A DNA stretch of 64,000 nucleotides from positions 4,836,001 to 4,900,000 of the forward strand of contig NZ_CP066126.1 of the NCBI RefSeq assembly GCF_020544465.1, written 5' to 3'. A model generated the notes under the pieces. It did no database searches, was not told where the DNA came from, and worked only from the letters and a program-made list of their open reading frames with translations. Shown piece after piece: positions 1 to 9,437 of this stretch (its first letter is position 1; each line of letters starts with the position of its first letter). This DNA is from Chromobacterium rhizoryzae (GTDB taxonomy: Bacteria > Pseudomonadota > Gammaproteobacteria > Burkholderiales > Chromobacteriaceae). Position numbers and translations under genes: made by a program.

Positions 1-16
1 CAAACCAAGCAATCTC

Positions 17-50
17 AAACGAAAAGAAGCCCTTCCGGGCCTCTTCGTTT
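17..50 (-). terminator. Probable ancestral glmS intrinsic terminator, displaced
   Basis: Read on the minus strand, GAAGAGGCCC pairs with GGGCTTCTTTT around a GGAA loop (one G-U pair), and the 3' arm runs into a T-rich stretch. It lies just outside the left end of the Tn7-like element. Without the element it would sit about 90 bp after the glmS stop codon, in the right orientation to end glmS transcription. The structure is seen; its assignment to glmS is inferred from position. Confidence 0.6.
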
Positions 51-109
51 CACGCTACTAGCAACCTGCAGATCAAGTCATCATCGTGACTGCCTTTATT
101 CTTTCTGAT

Positions 110-115
110 CACTAG
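110..115. repeat. Direct repeat CACTAG flanking the left transposon end
   Basis: CACTAG immediately precedes the terminal TGTAGGCGG of the element and is repeated right after the other end (36635-36640). This is the expected target-site duplication. Tn7 makes 5-bp duplications, so either this family makes 6 bp or one base matches by chance. Confidence 0.75.
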
Positions 116-264
116 TGTAGGCGGTAAATAGAAGCGTTGGCGCCCAAAGCCACAAAGCACTAACATACTGAAATTAAATAAAATTTTTACAAAACCAACA
201 CTTCATACTTGTGAAAGAACCCCACCTTTCAGGCTTTTTCGCTCTTGGGAAATAAAAGCGTTGG
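116..264. repeat. Transposon left end with TnsB-type binding sites
   Basis: Site L1 (122-140) reads GGTAAATAGAAGCGTTGG and abuts the terminal TGT. Site L2 (247-264) reads GGGAAATAAAAGCGTTGG in the same orientation. A weaker copy in opposite orientation lies near 191-205 (complement GTGTTGGTTTTG). Repeated 18-20-bp motifs of this type are the usual TnsB sites of Tn7-like ends. The stretch from 116 to 441 contains no convincing gene. Confidence 0.8.
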
Positions 265-441
265 TTTTGGCGTCTGCTGGCGCAAGGAAATCAGCCCCCG
301 AGGTCACTAAGTTGGCATATCTTGATTGGCCACAGCACCGATGAAGAAAGAGAACCTGGGGCGGACTATCTGTTAACTACTGCACTCGTCAACCGCACTC
401 AAGCTACCACCTGGAGACTGGACAGCAGCCCGCCTGCCTCA

Positions 442-1062
442 CTAGTCCTGTGGTCTCCAATTCGCATGGGTCGGTGTAGGGCTCCAACAAGAGGACATGC
501 GAACTCTAATGCTGTAAGCCAACGCAGCCGAGCCCAGGAGCGCGGCTGTCTTTTTACGATTTTCGGGAGAGACGCTGCCAGGCGACCCGTCAGCTTTGCT
601 CCGAGGAGTGGTCCAATGACTCCAGTAGGGACTCTCCCGGTCTTCCGTGATGTCGGGCCTGCCTGCAATGATTTCATCAGTACCAGGGACGTTATTGTGC
701 GTCGCCTTTGTTGGCGTATTGGCATCAAGCTGAGCAAGAAAATCATTCGGCTGCAACTTATTTCCAGACAGCCCCCCATTGGTAGAAAGCAATTTGGCTA
801 GCCGACCATACATGTCGCCAAAGTAACCGGCAATTTTATAGTCGTCTGTAACTTCAAACAGAAAGAACTCGGACTGGGGCTGTTCTGCTGTGCCTCTTGA
901 GGTTAACGACAGCATATAAGGCGTCTCGCCTGTCGAGAAGATACACTCAAACGTCACCCCGCCTTGCCGACTTCGAAAGCGCTGGTGCTCAACAGCTTCT
1001 CCATGGGCATTCAATGTGTTAAGCATGCTCTCATGCAGAGCCTTAAGGTTTTTCATGAACAT
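442..1062 (-). CDS. DUF6037-like hypothetical protein
   Basis: A protein of about 206 aa of unknown function, the first cargo gene inside the left end. The N-terminal part (MKNLKALHESM...) and the C-terminal part (VSPENRKKTAALLG ... MSSCWS) resemble, from memory, the DUF6037 family often found in bacterial mobile elements; this has not been searched. There are no membrane segments and no obvious catalytic motif. Three closely spaced ATG codons are possible starts. The one at 1062 is 6 nt after AAAAGGGG and is preferred; an ATG at 1068 sits directly on that ribosome site. It appears to be a single-gene unit, with neighbours more than 200 bp away on the upstream side. Confidence 0.55.
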   Translation of the reverse strand: MFMKNLKALHESMLNTLNAHGEAVEHQRFRSRQGGVTFECIFSTGETPYMLSLTSRGTAEQPQSEFFLFEVTDDYKIAGYFGDMYGRLAKLLSTNGGLSGNKLQPNDFLAQLDANTPTKATHNNVPGTDEIIAGRPDITEDRESPYWSHWTTPRSKADGSPGSVSPENRKKTAALLGSAALAYSIRVRMSSCWSPTPTHANWRPQD

Positions 1063-1291
1063 GGCCATCCCCTTTTACAAAGTGACAATACGGCTACCTA
1101 GTTCTGTATCGAAGCGCTCTGCAGGGTCATTTTACTCGCACAGAGAGTCTTCGGACTGTATTCCCGCGCGCCCCAATGCGCCCTCTGGCTTCAGTGGTTC
1201 CCCACCAAATCCCCTTGTATGGGGATTGGGCTAATAAGTAGCATATTCTTGCTGGTTGTTACGAGGTCGAATGCCTTTGCGACGGCCAGTG

Positions 1292-1780
1292 TCAGCTTTT
1301 TTCTTCACTAGCCGCGCGACAAGCCAGCATTAGTTGTAGCACGCTCGGATTTCCCTTGGACAGCCGCTCAACCTCGGCTAAGTAACCAAAACGTTGATGC
1401 AGTGCCAGGGCAATGGCGCATGAACGGGAAAATCCACCTTCGCAATGCACAACTAATGAATGAACGTCACCAGGCAAGCCATTCACGAAGTCGAGGATTT
1501 GGGAGGCTTGAGAAGGCGTGAACGCATTTTGAGCTTTTTGCTGGGCCTTCTTGGAGAGGGAGGAATTAAGGAAGTCTACATCCTCGAAGCTCAGGCGGAG
1601 CAAGTACGCGAAACCGTCAACCGCTGCAATCGGGCGCTCTGGTGCAGTGATGGAAATCATGGCTACCGCTGGCAATCTGGGCAATTTTTCCGCTTCAGGG
1701 CGAGATAACGCAAATACCTGACGCCTCCCATCCTTCGGTGGGTGGTACAGCTTATCGACTACCTCTTTGAGACGTCTCAC
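1292..1780 (-). CDS. Cysteine-dependent (tyrosine/dual-specificity-like) phosphatase
   Basis: A 162-aa protein with the signature HCEGGFSRS at residues 112-120, which fits the HCx5R(S/T) P-loop of Cys-based phosphatases (catalytic Cys113, Arg119). The preceding beta-strand (SLVV) and the upstream segment LRLSFEDVDF, a possible general-acid loop, also fit. Small proteins of this kind are common cargo genes and are usually annotated as protein-tyrosine-phosphatase-like; the substrate is unknown. The start is a GTG with a GGGGAATGG ribosome site. The gene stands alone: the 230 bp before the next leftward gene and the 330 bp upstream hold nothing recognisable. Confidence 0.65.
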   Translation of the reverse strand: MRRLKEVVDKLYHPPKDGRRQVFALSRPEAEKLPRLPAVAMISITAPERPIAAVDGFAYLLRLSFEDVDFLNSSLSKKAQQKAQNAFTPSQASQILDFVNGLPGDVHSLVVHCEGGFSRSCAIALALHQRFGYLAEVERLSKGNPSVLQLMLACRAASEEKS

Positions 1781-2109
1781 AGTCCATTCCCCATTGCATA
1801 TTTACGTGCGCTCAAAAGTACATGTCGTCTGACCGAATCATAGCGTGCTCTGGGAGGGGGGAGGAGATAACCGCTAGAGGTGGGGCCTGGGTTCTTTGAA
1901 ACCGTTCAGCACCTTGAGAATCATCGCTTACTATTGTGACTACTGCTACGCAGTGGCAATGTGAGCAGACATCTCCGTAGAACAGAGAAAGCTAAAATAC
2001 TGACTCAGTTGTCCGCAGCAGCCCAGGGGACTGAGTCGGTCTCGCTACCACGCTAGGGAAGGTCTGAACAAATCCCCCGCCTTCCCTAAGCAAAAGCCCC
2101 AAAACAACG
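1781..2109. other. Intergenic region between divergent cargo genes
   Basis: A 329-bp stretch between the leftward phosphatase-like gene and the rightward gene at 2110. It must hold both promoters. I see no RNA gene, repeat or convincing ORF in it. Confidence 0.4.
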
Positions 2110-2883
2110 ATGACAACAAATCCTAACCGGTTAGATTGTGAGACGCGTGAGAGCACAATTGCGTCCCTTTGCCATGCATTTCAGTGTTCCGCAGAATCGT
2201 TTCTGCCATTTGTGCAGGACCCTATACATGGTCTGGATTACGATGAGCACTGGCGAGACTTGCCTGAATTTCAGCAATACCTCTTCGAAAGAGTCTCCTT
2301 ACACTTTGGCAACCCACAGTTGCCTTCAGAGGTCTGCTGGTTCCATGGGACACGAGTCCCACACGGAACCACCTTCCGGGACGGCATTTTTCCCTTGGGG
2401 CAGCGGCTTGACTCCTTAAAAGAAGCCATCCTGGCCACTCTGGACAACGACCAACATCAAGAACAAGTTCGTCAGGCTTTTGCCCGCAAAGGCGGTTGTG
2501 CCCACCATTTTCGCGAAAAGATAACCAATTCCATGCACTGGGGGCCCTATGCCATTCTGATACGAGAGTTGGCCTTCCATGCAGAATCCTGTTCCCAACA
2601 TGATTATCTGGCTATGCCGGAAATCATTGAAGACCTCTGTGAAGAGATACGTAACGCTTGTAAGTTGGATTTGTTGCCCATCTTCCAGGAACGTTGGCAA
2701 CCCGCTCTTGTGAAATTCGTCGCAGTTGCTGATTCGCTGGTGGAAACCTATCTGGGGGTGGCTCTCTGTTACTTGAGGTCAGCCCTATTGGAAGGGGCGC
2801 CTGATAGTAATTCGGCTATGTGCTTCGATGGGGAAAATACCCCTGTTTCTCCGGAGCAAATCATCCGAGTGGACTTTGTCTAG
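2110..2883 (+). CDS. Hypothetical protein, possible ADP-ribosyltransferase-like fold
   Basis: A soluble-looking protein of 257 aa. Residues 76-97 (CWFHGTR ... FRDGIFPLG) resemble the first strand of PARP/ART-like domains, where a His (here His79) in an H-G-T context contacts NAD, followed by a G-[IL]-x-P-L turn. The C-terminus (SPEQIIRVDFV) resembles the strand that carries the final Q/E residue in such families. This is motif-level inference only; no family could be named. It lies in the left cargo block ahead of the SIR2 gene, so two NAD-linked folds may be adjacent. About 280 bp without a gene follow. Confidence 0.4.
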   Translation: MTTNPNRLDCETRESTIASLCHAFQCSAESFLPFVQDPIHGLDYDEHWRDLPEFQQYLFERVSLHFGNPQLPSEVCWFHGTRVPHGTTFRDGIFPLGQRLDSLKEAILATLDNDQHQEQVRQAFARKGGCAHHFREKITNSMHWGPYAILIRELAFHAESCSQHDYLAMPEIIEDLCEEIRNACKLDLLPIFQERWQPALVKFVAVADSLVETYLGVALCYLRSALLEGAPDSNSAMCFDGENTPVSPEQIIRVDFV

Positions 2884-3166
2884 CATATTACAAGTTTGGA
2901 TAAGAAAAAGCCCTTGGGCACTCTTACCCCAAGATACGGATACATATTTACAGGCTAAGCAGCGGACAATCCCGAGTAGCCCTTGGCATTTCCGAGGTGA
3001 TATTCTAAATGGGTTGCTTGGCGAGCCGACATAGCCTATTTGAGACAAGCCGCGTGCAGACTTTGTTGGCTCTTGCGGCCCGCAAGCTACCGAACTGACA
3101 TCGACACATGTGGGGCTGGAGCAGACGGTGTCTGTCGACGCCATATAAGAAAATTTCGGGGGATGC

Positions 3167-4918
3167 ATGATTGAACCAATTCACTCATTGGCCTTTTCGA
3201 TGCAGGCCAATCGCGGCGTGTATGCCGTGCTCTTCGGGTCTGGACTGTCACGGTCGGCCAGGATTCCGACAGGTTGGGAAATCACGCTAGACCTAGTACG
3301 CCGCCTTGCGGCCGTGGGTGGCGAAGAGTGTGGTGTAGACCCTTCTGCGTGGTACCGCGACAAGTTCCACAAAGAGCCGGACTACTCCGAATTGCTCGAC
3401 GCGCTGGCCAAGACCCCCGCGGAGCGACAGCAACTGTTGCGGCAATATTGGGAGCCAACCGAACAGGAGAAGGAAGAAGGGGCAAAACAGCCCACGCCAG
3501 CCCACCGCGCCATTGCCGACTTGGTTGCCAAGGGCTTTGTGCGAGTCATTGTGACGACCAACTTCGACCGCCTGATGGAACTGGCGCTGCTTGATGTCGG
3601 GGTCACGCCTACGGTGCTCAGTAGCTCTGACCATGTTCACGGCGCAATGCCGCTCATCCATACGCAATGCTGCGTATTTAAGGTCCACGGCGACTATCTC
3701 GATACTCGCATCCGGAACACTCCCGAAGAGTTAAGTGGCTATCCCGCCGAGTTCGACACTTTGCTCGACCGTATCTTCGATGAGTTCGGCTTGATTGTTT
3801 GCGGTTGGTCTGCTGACTGGGATGAAGCGCTGCGGCGTGCCATCTTCCGCGCACCATCGCGGCGATTTGCCACCTATTGGGCCGTTCGTGGGGAGCCAAG
3901 TGACGCAGCGAGACAGCTTATTGAGCACCGAGGTGCCCAGGTTGTCTCCATCACAGATGCCGATAGCTTCTTCAGCACGGTACATCGGCAAGTGGAGGCT
4001 CTGGCAGAATTTGCGAGACCTCACCCATTGTCTACGGCCGCCGCCGTTGCCGCCCTGAAGCGGTACATGTCCGAGCCACGCTACCGGATTCAGCATGCCG
4101 ACTTAGTTGAAGGCGAGGTCGAGCACGTACTGTCCGAAATTGGACTCGACAAATTTCCCGTCCAAGGCGGGCCGCCCCCTGATGCGGCCCAGTTCAACCA
4201 TCGAGTTAAAGCCTATGAAGCTGCGATGACCACGCTGGTTGCAATGGCTGTTGAGGCTGGGCGATGGGCAGATGATGGCCACCAAGAGGTCTGGGTACGA
4301 GCCCTTCAAAAGCTAGCGGCCGGGCGAGCACAGGGAGGTGGCTATACCTTGTGGGCAGCGTTGGAGCGTTTTCCAGCCACCCTTCTCCTCTTTGCTCTCG
4401 GTGTGCCGGCTCTCGAGTCGGGTCGGTACTTTTTTGTTCAGCGTTTGCTTTCGGCCATCATTGAGAGGGAAAACAGGGAAAACAAGCTGGCCGTACACCT
4501 ACTTCCGCCGTACTGTTTACTTCAGGATGACAGCGCCAAGTTGTTGGAGGGGAAGGAGCGCCATCGCGCTCCACTGAGTGAGTGGCTGTGTGAGTGGTTG
4601 GCATCGTACCTGGAGCAGCGCTATGCAAACGCGAAAGCATACGTGTTGGCCTTCGATAGATTTGAACTCGTATCAGCCCTTGCATATGGCGCAAACACAA
4701 ACCCAAGTGAGCATTTCGGGTATTGGGCACCTCTCGGTGGCTTTGGTTATAGATATAGTAATCGAGAGCAAATCACCTCATCGCTAAGGTCACAACTGGC
4801 TAAGGATGGAGGCAATTCTCCTTTGGTCACAAGCAATTTGTTTGGTATCACGGCCGACGAGTGTGGCAAGCAGCTAGATGCGTTGGAGGCATTTATCCAG
4901 AAACTACAATGGTGGTGA
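3167..4918 (+). CDS. SIR2-domain protein (probable defence NADase)
   Basis: A 583-aa protein with an N-terminal SIR2 domain: GSGLS (24-28) for the NAD-binding loop, TTNFDRLME (130-138), KVHGD (172-176, catalytic-type His174) and VCGWSADWD (211-219). The remaining 330 residues are helical in appearance and unrecognised. In bacterial defence proteins (ThsA, DSR, SIR2-pAgo partners) such domains degrade NAD+ when phage infection is sensed, which kills or arrests the cell; that role is inferred here. The ATG follows a GGGGGA ribosome site. The next gene, 100 bp downstream on the same strand, encodes a nuclease-like protein and may form a two-gene system with it. Confidence 0.8.
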   Translation: MIEPIHSLAFSMQANRGVYAVLFGSGLSRSARIPTGWEITLDLVRRLAAVGGEECGVDPSAWYRDKFHKEPDYSELLDALAKTPAERQQLLRQYWEPTEQEKEEGAKQPTPAHRAIADLVAKGFVRVIVTTNFDRLMELALLDVGVTPTVLSSSDHVHGAMPLIHTQCCVFKVHGDYLDTRIRNTPEELSGYPAEFDTLLDRIFDEFGLIVCGWSADWDEALRRAIFRAPSRRFATYWAVRGEPSDAARQLIEHRGAQVVSITDADSFFSTVHRQVEALAEFARPHPLSTAAAVAALKRYMSEPRYRIQHADLVEGEVEHVLSEIGLDKFPVQGGPPPDAAQFNHRVKAYEAAMTTLVAMAVEAGRWADDGHQEVWVRALQKLAAGRAQGGGYTLWAALERFPATLLLFALGVPALESGRYFFVQRLLSAIIERENRENKLAVHLLPPYCLLQDDSAKLLEGKERHRAPLSEWLCEWLASYLEQRYANAKAYVLAFDRFELVSALAYGANTNPSEHFGYWAPLGGFGYRYSNREQITSSLRSQLAKDGGNSPLVTSNLFGITADECGKQLDALEAFIQKLQWW

Positions 4919-5018
4919 TGGATAGGGCTTTATCTTAGGTAGGATACTCCAGCCGCAACATATTGAGGCAAACTAGCGTCGGACGACAGCTATCACCCAT
5001 AACAACAAGGAGAGGCGC

Positions 5019-6341
5019 ATGTCGCTCGCAGTCGAAAATCCAGCCATCCAAGACGTCCTGGATTTACAGACCGGCCAGCATCATCCCGTCACGAAGGTTA
5101 TTAGCTCGGATTACGCTGAGGTAATGAAACTTCGGATGGCATTGCGCACGCAGATTAATAAGCAGGAGCCGCTTTACGCTTGTTCTTTATGCGGTATCCC
5201 TGTGTACCTTGTGAGTTGCCCAGACAAACAACACTTCTTTTTCAGACATGAACTTGAGGACGACAGATGCCCCGCGCGGACCCGGGGCGAGCTGTCCCAG
5301 CAGGAAATCAACGCCCGAAAATACAACGGTGCCAAAGAAAGTGCCTTGCATCGCCGGATGAAGGATTGGGTCGTGCAATGCCTTTCCGCGGACCCCAGGT
5401 TCTCTCAGATTCGCAGTGAAGACACTTGGAAGGGCTCCTTGGGCCAGTGGCGGCGCCCGGATGTGCAGGCGATGTATGGCGATATTCCGGTCATCTTCGA
5501 GATTCAGCTTTCAACGACATACCTGAATGTTATCGCCGAGCGGCGCCAGTTCTACCTACAGGAAGGGGCTCTGCTGTTCTGGATATTCGCCCAGTTTGAG
5601 GATGATAACCGGCGTCTGACGCAAGACGATGTGTTTTTCAATAACAATCAAAATGCTTTTATTGCTAACCGAGAGACCGTCGCAACTTCCCTCAAACAGG
5701 CCGCGTTCCATCTTGAGTGCATCTGGGCACAGCCAGCGTCGACCAACTTGTCCCGGCAGGTTGTTGCTTTTCACGACTTGACGCTCGACCTAGCGGGGCA
5801 ACGTGCGTTCTATTTCGATTACGACAAGGCTCTGCAAACATGGCAGAAGCAAGAATCCGCTCCGGAAACCCTGCGCCGGAAAGCATTCGAAGCCTTCTGG
5901 CTTGACTATGCGGCAGACCGAGGCTCTGTCGACTACAAAACGTGGGGGGCGCTTCGGACACAGTTTAGCCAGAGCCCATACCCCTTGCCGGAGTTCCCCA
6001 GTTATCTACCCCGTACAATATTGAACGCCTTGTATTCAGCAAAGCATGGCCACCCAGTGGGTTGGAATTACTCGACATTGGTGGAGATTGCGCACTGGAT
6101 TGCCAGTGCCCAAAAGCCTGTGTTGCAATTATTTCGGAGGGCTCTGCAGGTCTATAATCGCGCGGAGCAAATTAAAGCAGAAGACCCAACGGGAAAATGG
6201 AGGCAAAAAGTAAGAATGTACAAATCCGCCATTAGCCAAGGCGACTCATCTTACCTCCCGGATACGAGTCATCATGAACTTATCGATATGCTTTTTCCTG
6301 AATTAGACATCCTCGAACAGTCCTCAACGTTAAAATTATGA
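5019..6341 (+). CDS. CoiA/DUF6035-like nuclease-domain protein
   Basis: A 440-aa protein. Residues 54-86 hold a Cys/His cluster (YACSLCG ... HFFFRHE ... CPAR) like the zinc-binding N-terminus of competence CoiA-like and DUF6035 proteins. It is followed by a PD-(D/E)XK-type core near residues 147-168: RRPDVQA, then VIFEIQLS, giving the D...ExQ pattern. The C-terminal half is of unknown role. A strong ribosome site AAGGAGAGG precedes the ATG. It lies 100 bp after the SIR2 gene on the same strand. CoiA-like proteins occur widely in mobile elements; cleavage of DNA is inferred from the fold motif. Confidence 0.6.
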   Translation: MSLAVENPAIQDVLDLQTGQHHPVTKVISSDYAEVMKLRMALRTQINKQEPLYACSLCGIPVYLVSCPDKQHFFFRHELEDDRCPARTRGELSQQEINARKYNGAKESALHRRMKDWVVQCLSADPRFSQIRSEDTWKGSLGQWRRPDVQAMYGDIPVIFEIQLSTTYLNVIAERRQFYLQEGALLFWIFAQFEDDNRRLTQDDVFFNNNQNAFIANRETVATSLKQAAFHLECIWAQPASTNLSRQVVAFHDLTLDLAGQRAFYFDYDKALQTWQKQESAPETLRRKAFEAFWLDYAADRGSVDYKTWGALRTQFSQSPYPLPEFPSYLPRTILNALYSAKHGHPVGWNYSTLVEIAHWIASAQKPVLQLFRRALQVYNRAEQIKAEDPTGKWRQKVRMYKSAISQGDSSYLPDTSHHELIDMLFPELDILEQSSTLKL

Positions 6342-6575
6342 TTCTCATCAATATTTGCCGGCAACCAGAACCATGCATTTAGGGCTGTCATCAAGGCAGA
6401 TACTCCGTAACCTGTTCTTTTTGTCAGGCTTCATAAAAGATTATCAATCTCTTGAGCTAATGCATTGCTGGCCTAGGCATGGGAACTTAATATATTTAAG
6501 CAACCTAACGATAGCGTGTCTCGGCCATCACCCTCTCCGATGAGGGTGTTTTTTATTCTGCAACAGGATTTGTCG
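6342..6575. other. Gap before the T6SS module
   Basis: About 230 bp without a gene. A short inverted repeat, CATCACCCTCTCCGATGAGGGTG with arms CACCCTC/GAGGGTG, lies near 6528-6549 just ahead of vgrG. It is followed by TTTTTTATT, so it resembles an intrinsic terminator for the upstream rightward genes. Confidence 0.5.
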
Positions 6576-9437
6576 ATGGACCTTAACCTCAACACCCTGC
6601 TCGCCAGTTTTGCATCTGCTTTCACTCAAGAGCATCGCCTACTGACCCTTTCATTGGGAGAGGGACAGATTGCCGCCGAGCAGATGCTGCCGCAAAGCCT
6701 GGAGGGCACGGAAGGCGTTTCGCAATCCTATCGCTATCTGTTGACTTGTTTATCCCCATCCGACGGCATCGAGCTAAAGGCATTGCTGGGGCAGGCAGCC
6801 CGTATTGGCATCAAAGATGCCAATGGTGCGGAGGTAATTCGCTGCGGCATTGTATCGAGTGCAGAACGCTTAGGTGCCGACGGCGGGTTCGCGCAATATC
6901 GGATTGCGGTGGAGGCTCCCTTTTCGCTTTTGCGCCATCGACGCACAGCGCGTGTGTTCCAAGATATGCCGGTTTCGGAGATTGTGCGGCAGATTATTTC
7001 GGAGCATCAAACCGCGAATCCGGTGTTTGCTCGTGTCCAGTCACTGGCATTCGAAACCGCCGAGCTGCCGGTTAGAAGCTACTGCGTGCAATACAAAGAG
7101 AGCGACTTCGATTTCATCGTACGGCTGTTGCACTCCGAGGGGTTGGCGTGGCGCTTTATGCACCTGGATGACGATGGCCCCAAGGTCAAGTTGGTAGTGT
7201 TCGATGACGCCCACAATTTGCCGCAAGCAGCTGTCGGCCGGGTGCGGTTCCATCGTGCCGACGCCTCAGAAAAAGAGGATGGCCTCACGGCCTGGGCATC
7301 GCAACGCCAGGTGATGTCAGGGCAAACGGCGCTGGCCAGTTTCGACTACAAACTGGTCGCCACGCTGCACGCTGCCCAGGACAGTGCGCAGCAGTCGGGA
7401 CAGAGCGGGCAGGCGCTGCAGTCGACCCTGCAAAACTACGATGCGCCCGGCATCTACCTTGCCGGCGACGAGCAAAAACTGAACCACTACGCCAAATTGC
7501 GCCAGCAGGCGTTGGACCTGCAGTCCAAGCAATTCAGCGGCAGCGGTACCGTGCGCGGCCTGCTGCCTGGCGAATATTTCCGTCTGGACGACCACCCCGC
7601 GCACGATGCCGACGCGGCGGCGCAACGCGAATTTGTCGTCACGCAGCAAACCCTGCGTGCCAACAACAACTTGGGCGCCGACCTGACCCAACAGCTGAGA
7701 CAGGCCGCCCCGCGCCTGGTGCTCGAGCCCACAGACAACGCGCCGCCGTTTCAGACCACCTTCCAAGCACAACGCCGCGGCATTCCACTGACGCCGCCAT
7801 ACGCGCATACCGAACATGCTGCGCACACGAGCCTTGGCCCGCAGACCGGGACCGTTGTGGGGCCAAAAGACTGCCGCGAGGTGTACACCGATGAATTCGG
7901 CCGTATCAAGGTACAGCTGCATTGGCAAAGAGCCGCAGAGCACCCCACCATCGGCGCCAATATGGATGAGCGCTCCTCCTGCTGGCTGCGCGTCGCCATG
8001 CCCTCGGCCGGCGCTGGTTTCGGTCACATGCATCTTCCGCGAGTTGGCCAAGAAGTCCTGGTCAACTTTATCGAAGGGAATATTGACCGTCCTGTCGTCA
8101 CCGGTGTTTTGTATAACGGCAGCCATATGCCGCCTCAGTTCAGCGGTGCCGGCAGCCTGCCAGGCAACAAAACGCTGTCCGGCATCAAATCCAAGGAGCA
8201 CGACGGCCAGGGCTATAACGAACTGCTATTCGACGACACGCCAAACCAAGTCCGGTCACGGTTAGCCAGCACACACGGCGCCACGCAACTCAATCAAGGC
8301 TATCTCACCACGCCAAGACAAGACGGCAAAGCGAACCCCCGCGGTGAGGGCTTCGAGCTGCGCACCGACCAACACGGCGCTATCCGCGCCGCCAACGGCC
8401 TGCTCGTGACCACCGAGGCGCAGAACGGCGCCGGCGGCAAACAGCTGGCACGTGAGTATGCTAGCAGCCAACTGCAGTCTGCGCTGGCGCTGAGCCAGGT
8501 GCTGGCGGAAGCCGCCACCGCCCAGCAGGCCGACACCATGGAGACCGGCCCAGAGGAAATCGACGCCGACAACAGCAAGGGGCGTCAACGGCCCATAGGC
8601 CACCTGCAGCACCAGCTCGATGCGCTGCACGCCTGGGAAGCTGGGACCAACACCGATTCAGACGGCAAGATGGCTACCGGCGACCAGGCTGGCCAACAAC
8701 CGCTGCTGGTACTGTCGGCGCCGGCCGGCCTGGCGAGCGTGTCCGAGCAGAGCCAGACCCTGGCTGCCGGCACCAACCTGGACCTGATTGCGCAGCGCGA
8801 CCTCAACCAAACCTCCGGCCGGCGCTGGTTGGCCAATGTCGGCAAACACATCAGCCTGTTTGTCGCCGGTGTGGCGGACCAAGTGACCATGAAGCTGATT
8901 GCCGCCAAAGGCAAAGTCCAGGTACAGGCGCAAGAAGGCGAGATGGAGCTGACGGCCTCCAAAGATGTGGCTATCACTTCGACCAAAGGCCGCATCACCG
9001 TCACCGGCAAAGAAGAAATCTTGCTGACCTGCGGTGGCGCGTATATCCGGCTCAAAGGCGGCAACATCGAGCTGCACTGCCCGGGCAAAATCAGTATCAA
9101 GGGCAGCAGCCACGAGATGAGCGGACCTGCGAGCGTCTCGATGCCGATGCCGTTCCTGCCTAAAGGCTATCAGCGCAGCTATATCCTGCAAGACGAAAAA
9201 ACTGGCGAGCCACTGGTCGGCAAAGCGTACCGGCTCAAATTGGCGAATGGCCGCACGCTGTCGGGTTACACCGACTGGCAGGGCAAGACGAGTGCCGCCT
9301 TCACGCCGAATGCCCAGCCGGTGGGGCTCGAGGCGCCCAAGCCTCCGGTCGAACAGGACTACACCCTGTACGGCTATGGCACTGGCCAAGCGGAGCGCGG
9401 GCTGCAGTTGAAAGACGACAACGGAGAAGACGCCTGA
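6576..9437 (+). CDS. vgrG: Type VI secretion tip protein VgrG
   Basis: A 953-aa VgrG, the trimeric spike at the tip of the T6SS tube. Early residues match the VgrG/phage gpD-like head (RYLLTCLSPSDGIELKALLG, VQYKESDFDFIVRLLHSEGL). The gp5-type OB region follows (DEFGRIKVQLHW, SCWLRVAMPSAGAGFG, VLVNFIEGNIDRP), then a DUF2345-type beta-helix rich in D/T/K repeats, and a short C-terminal extension (YILQDEKTGEPLVGKAYRLKL) that likely carries the effector. The start at 6576 has AGGA 7 nt upstream; an upstream in-frame ATG would add 20 atypical residues. Its stop overlaps the effector start (TGATG). No other structural T6SS genes are nearby, so it must use the host apparatus. Confidence 0.92.
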   Translation: MDLNLNTLLASFASAFTQEHRLLTLSLGEGQIAAEQMLPQSLEGTEGVSQSYRYLLTCLSPSDGIELKALLGQAARIGIKDANGAEVIRCGIVSSAERLGADGGFAQYRIAVEAPFSLLRHRRTARVFQDMPVSEIVRQIISEHQTANPVFARVQSLAFETAELPVRSYCVQYKESDFDFIVRLLHSEGLAWRFMHLDDDGPKVKLVVFDDAHNLPQAAVGRVRFHRADASEKEDGLTAWASQRQVMSGQTALASFDYKLVATLHAAQDSAQQSGQSGQALQSTLQNYDAPGIYLAGDEQKLNHYAKLRQQALDLQSKQFSGSGTVRGLLPGEYFRLDDHPAHDADAAAQREFVVTQQTLRANNNLGADLTQQLRQAAPRLVLEPTDNAPPFQTTFQAQRRGIPLTPPYAHTEHAAHTSLGPQTGTVVGPKDCREVYTDEFGRIKVQLHWQRAAEHPTIGANMDERSSCWLRVAMPSAGAGFGHMHLPRVGQEVLVNFIEGNIDRPVVTGVLYNGSHMPPQFSGAGSLPGNKTLSGIKSKEHDGQGYNELLFDDTPNQVRSRLASTHGATQLNQGYLTTPRQDGKANPRGEGFELRTDQHGAIRAANGLLVTTEAQNGAGGKQLAREYASSQLQSALALSQVLAEAATAQQADTMETGPEEIDADNSKGRQRPIGHLQHQLDALHAWEAGTNTDSDGKMATGDQAGQQPLLVLSAPAGLASVSEQSQTLAAGTNLDLIAQRDLNQTSGRRWLANVGKHISLFVAGVADQVTMKLIAAKGKVQVQAQEGEMELTASKDVAITSTKGRITVTGKEEILLTCGGAYIRLKGGNIELHCPGKISIKGSSHEMSGPASVSMPMPFLPKGYQRSYILQDEKTGEPLVGKAYRLKLANGRTLSGYTDWQGKTSAAFTPNAQPVGLEAPKPPVEQDYTLYGYGTGQAERGLQLKDDNGEDA

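Noticed and set aside
399..779. 126-codon minus-strand ORF overlapping the DUF6037-like gene
   Set aside because: It lies in another frame of a gene whose own frame stays protein-like to its end, so no frameshift is needed.
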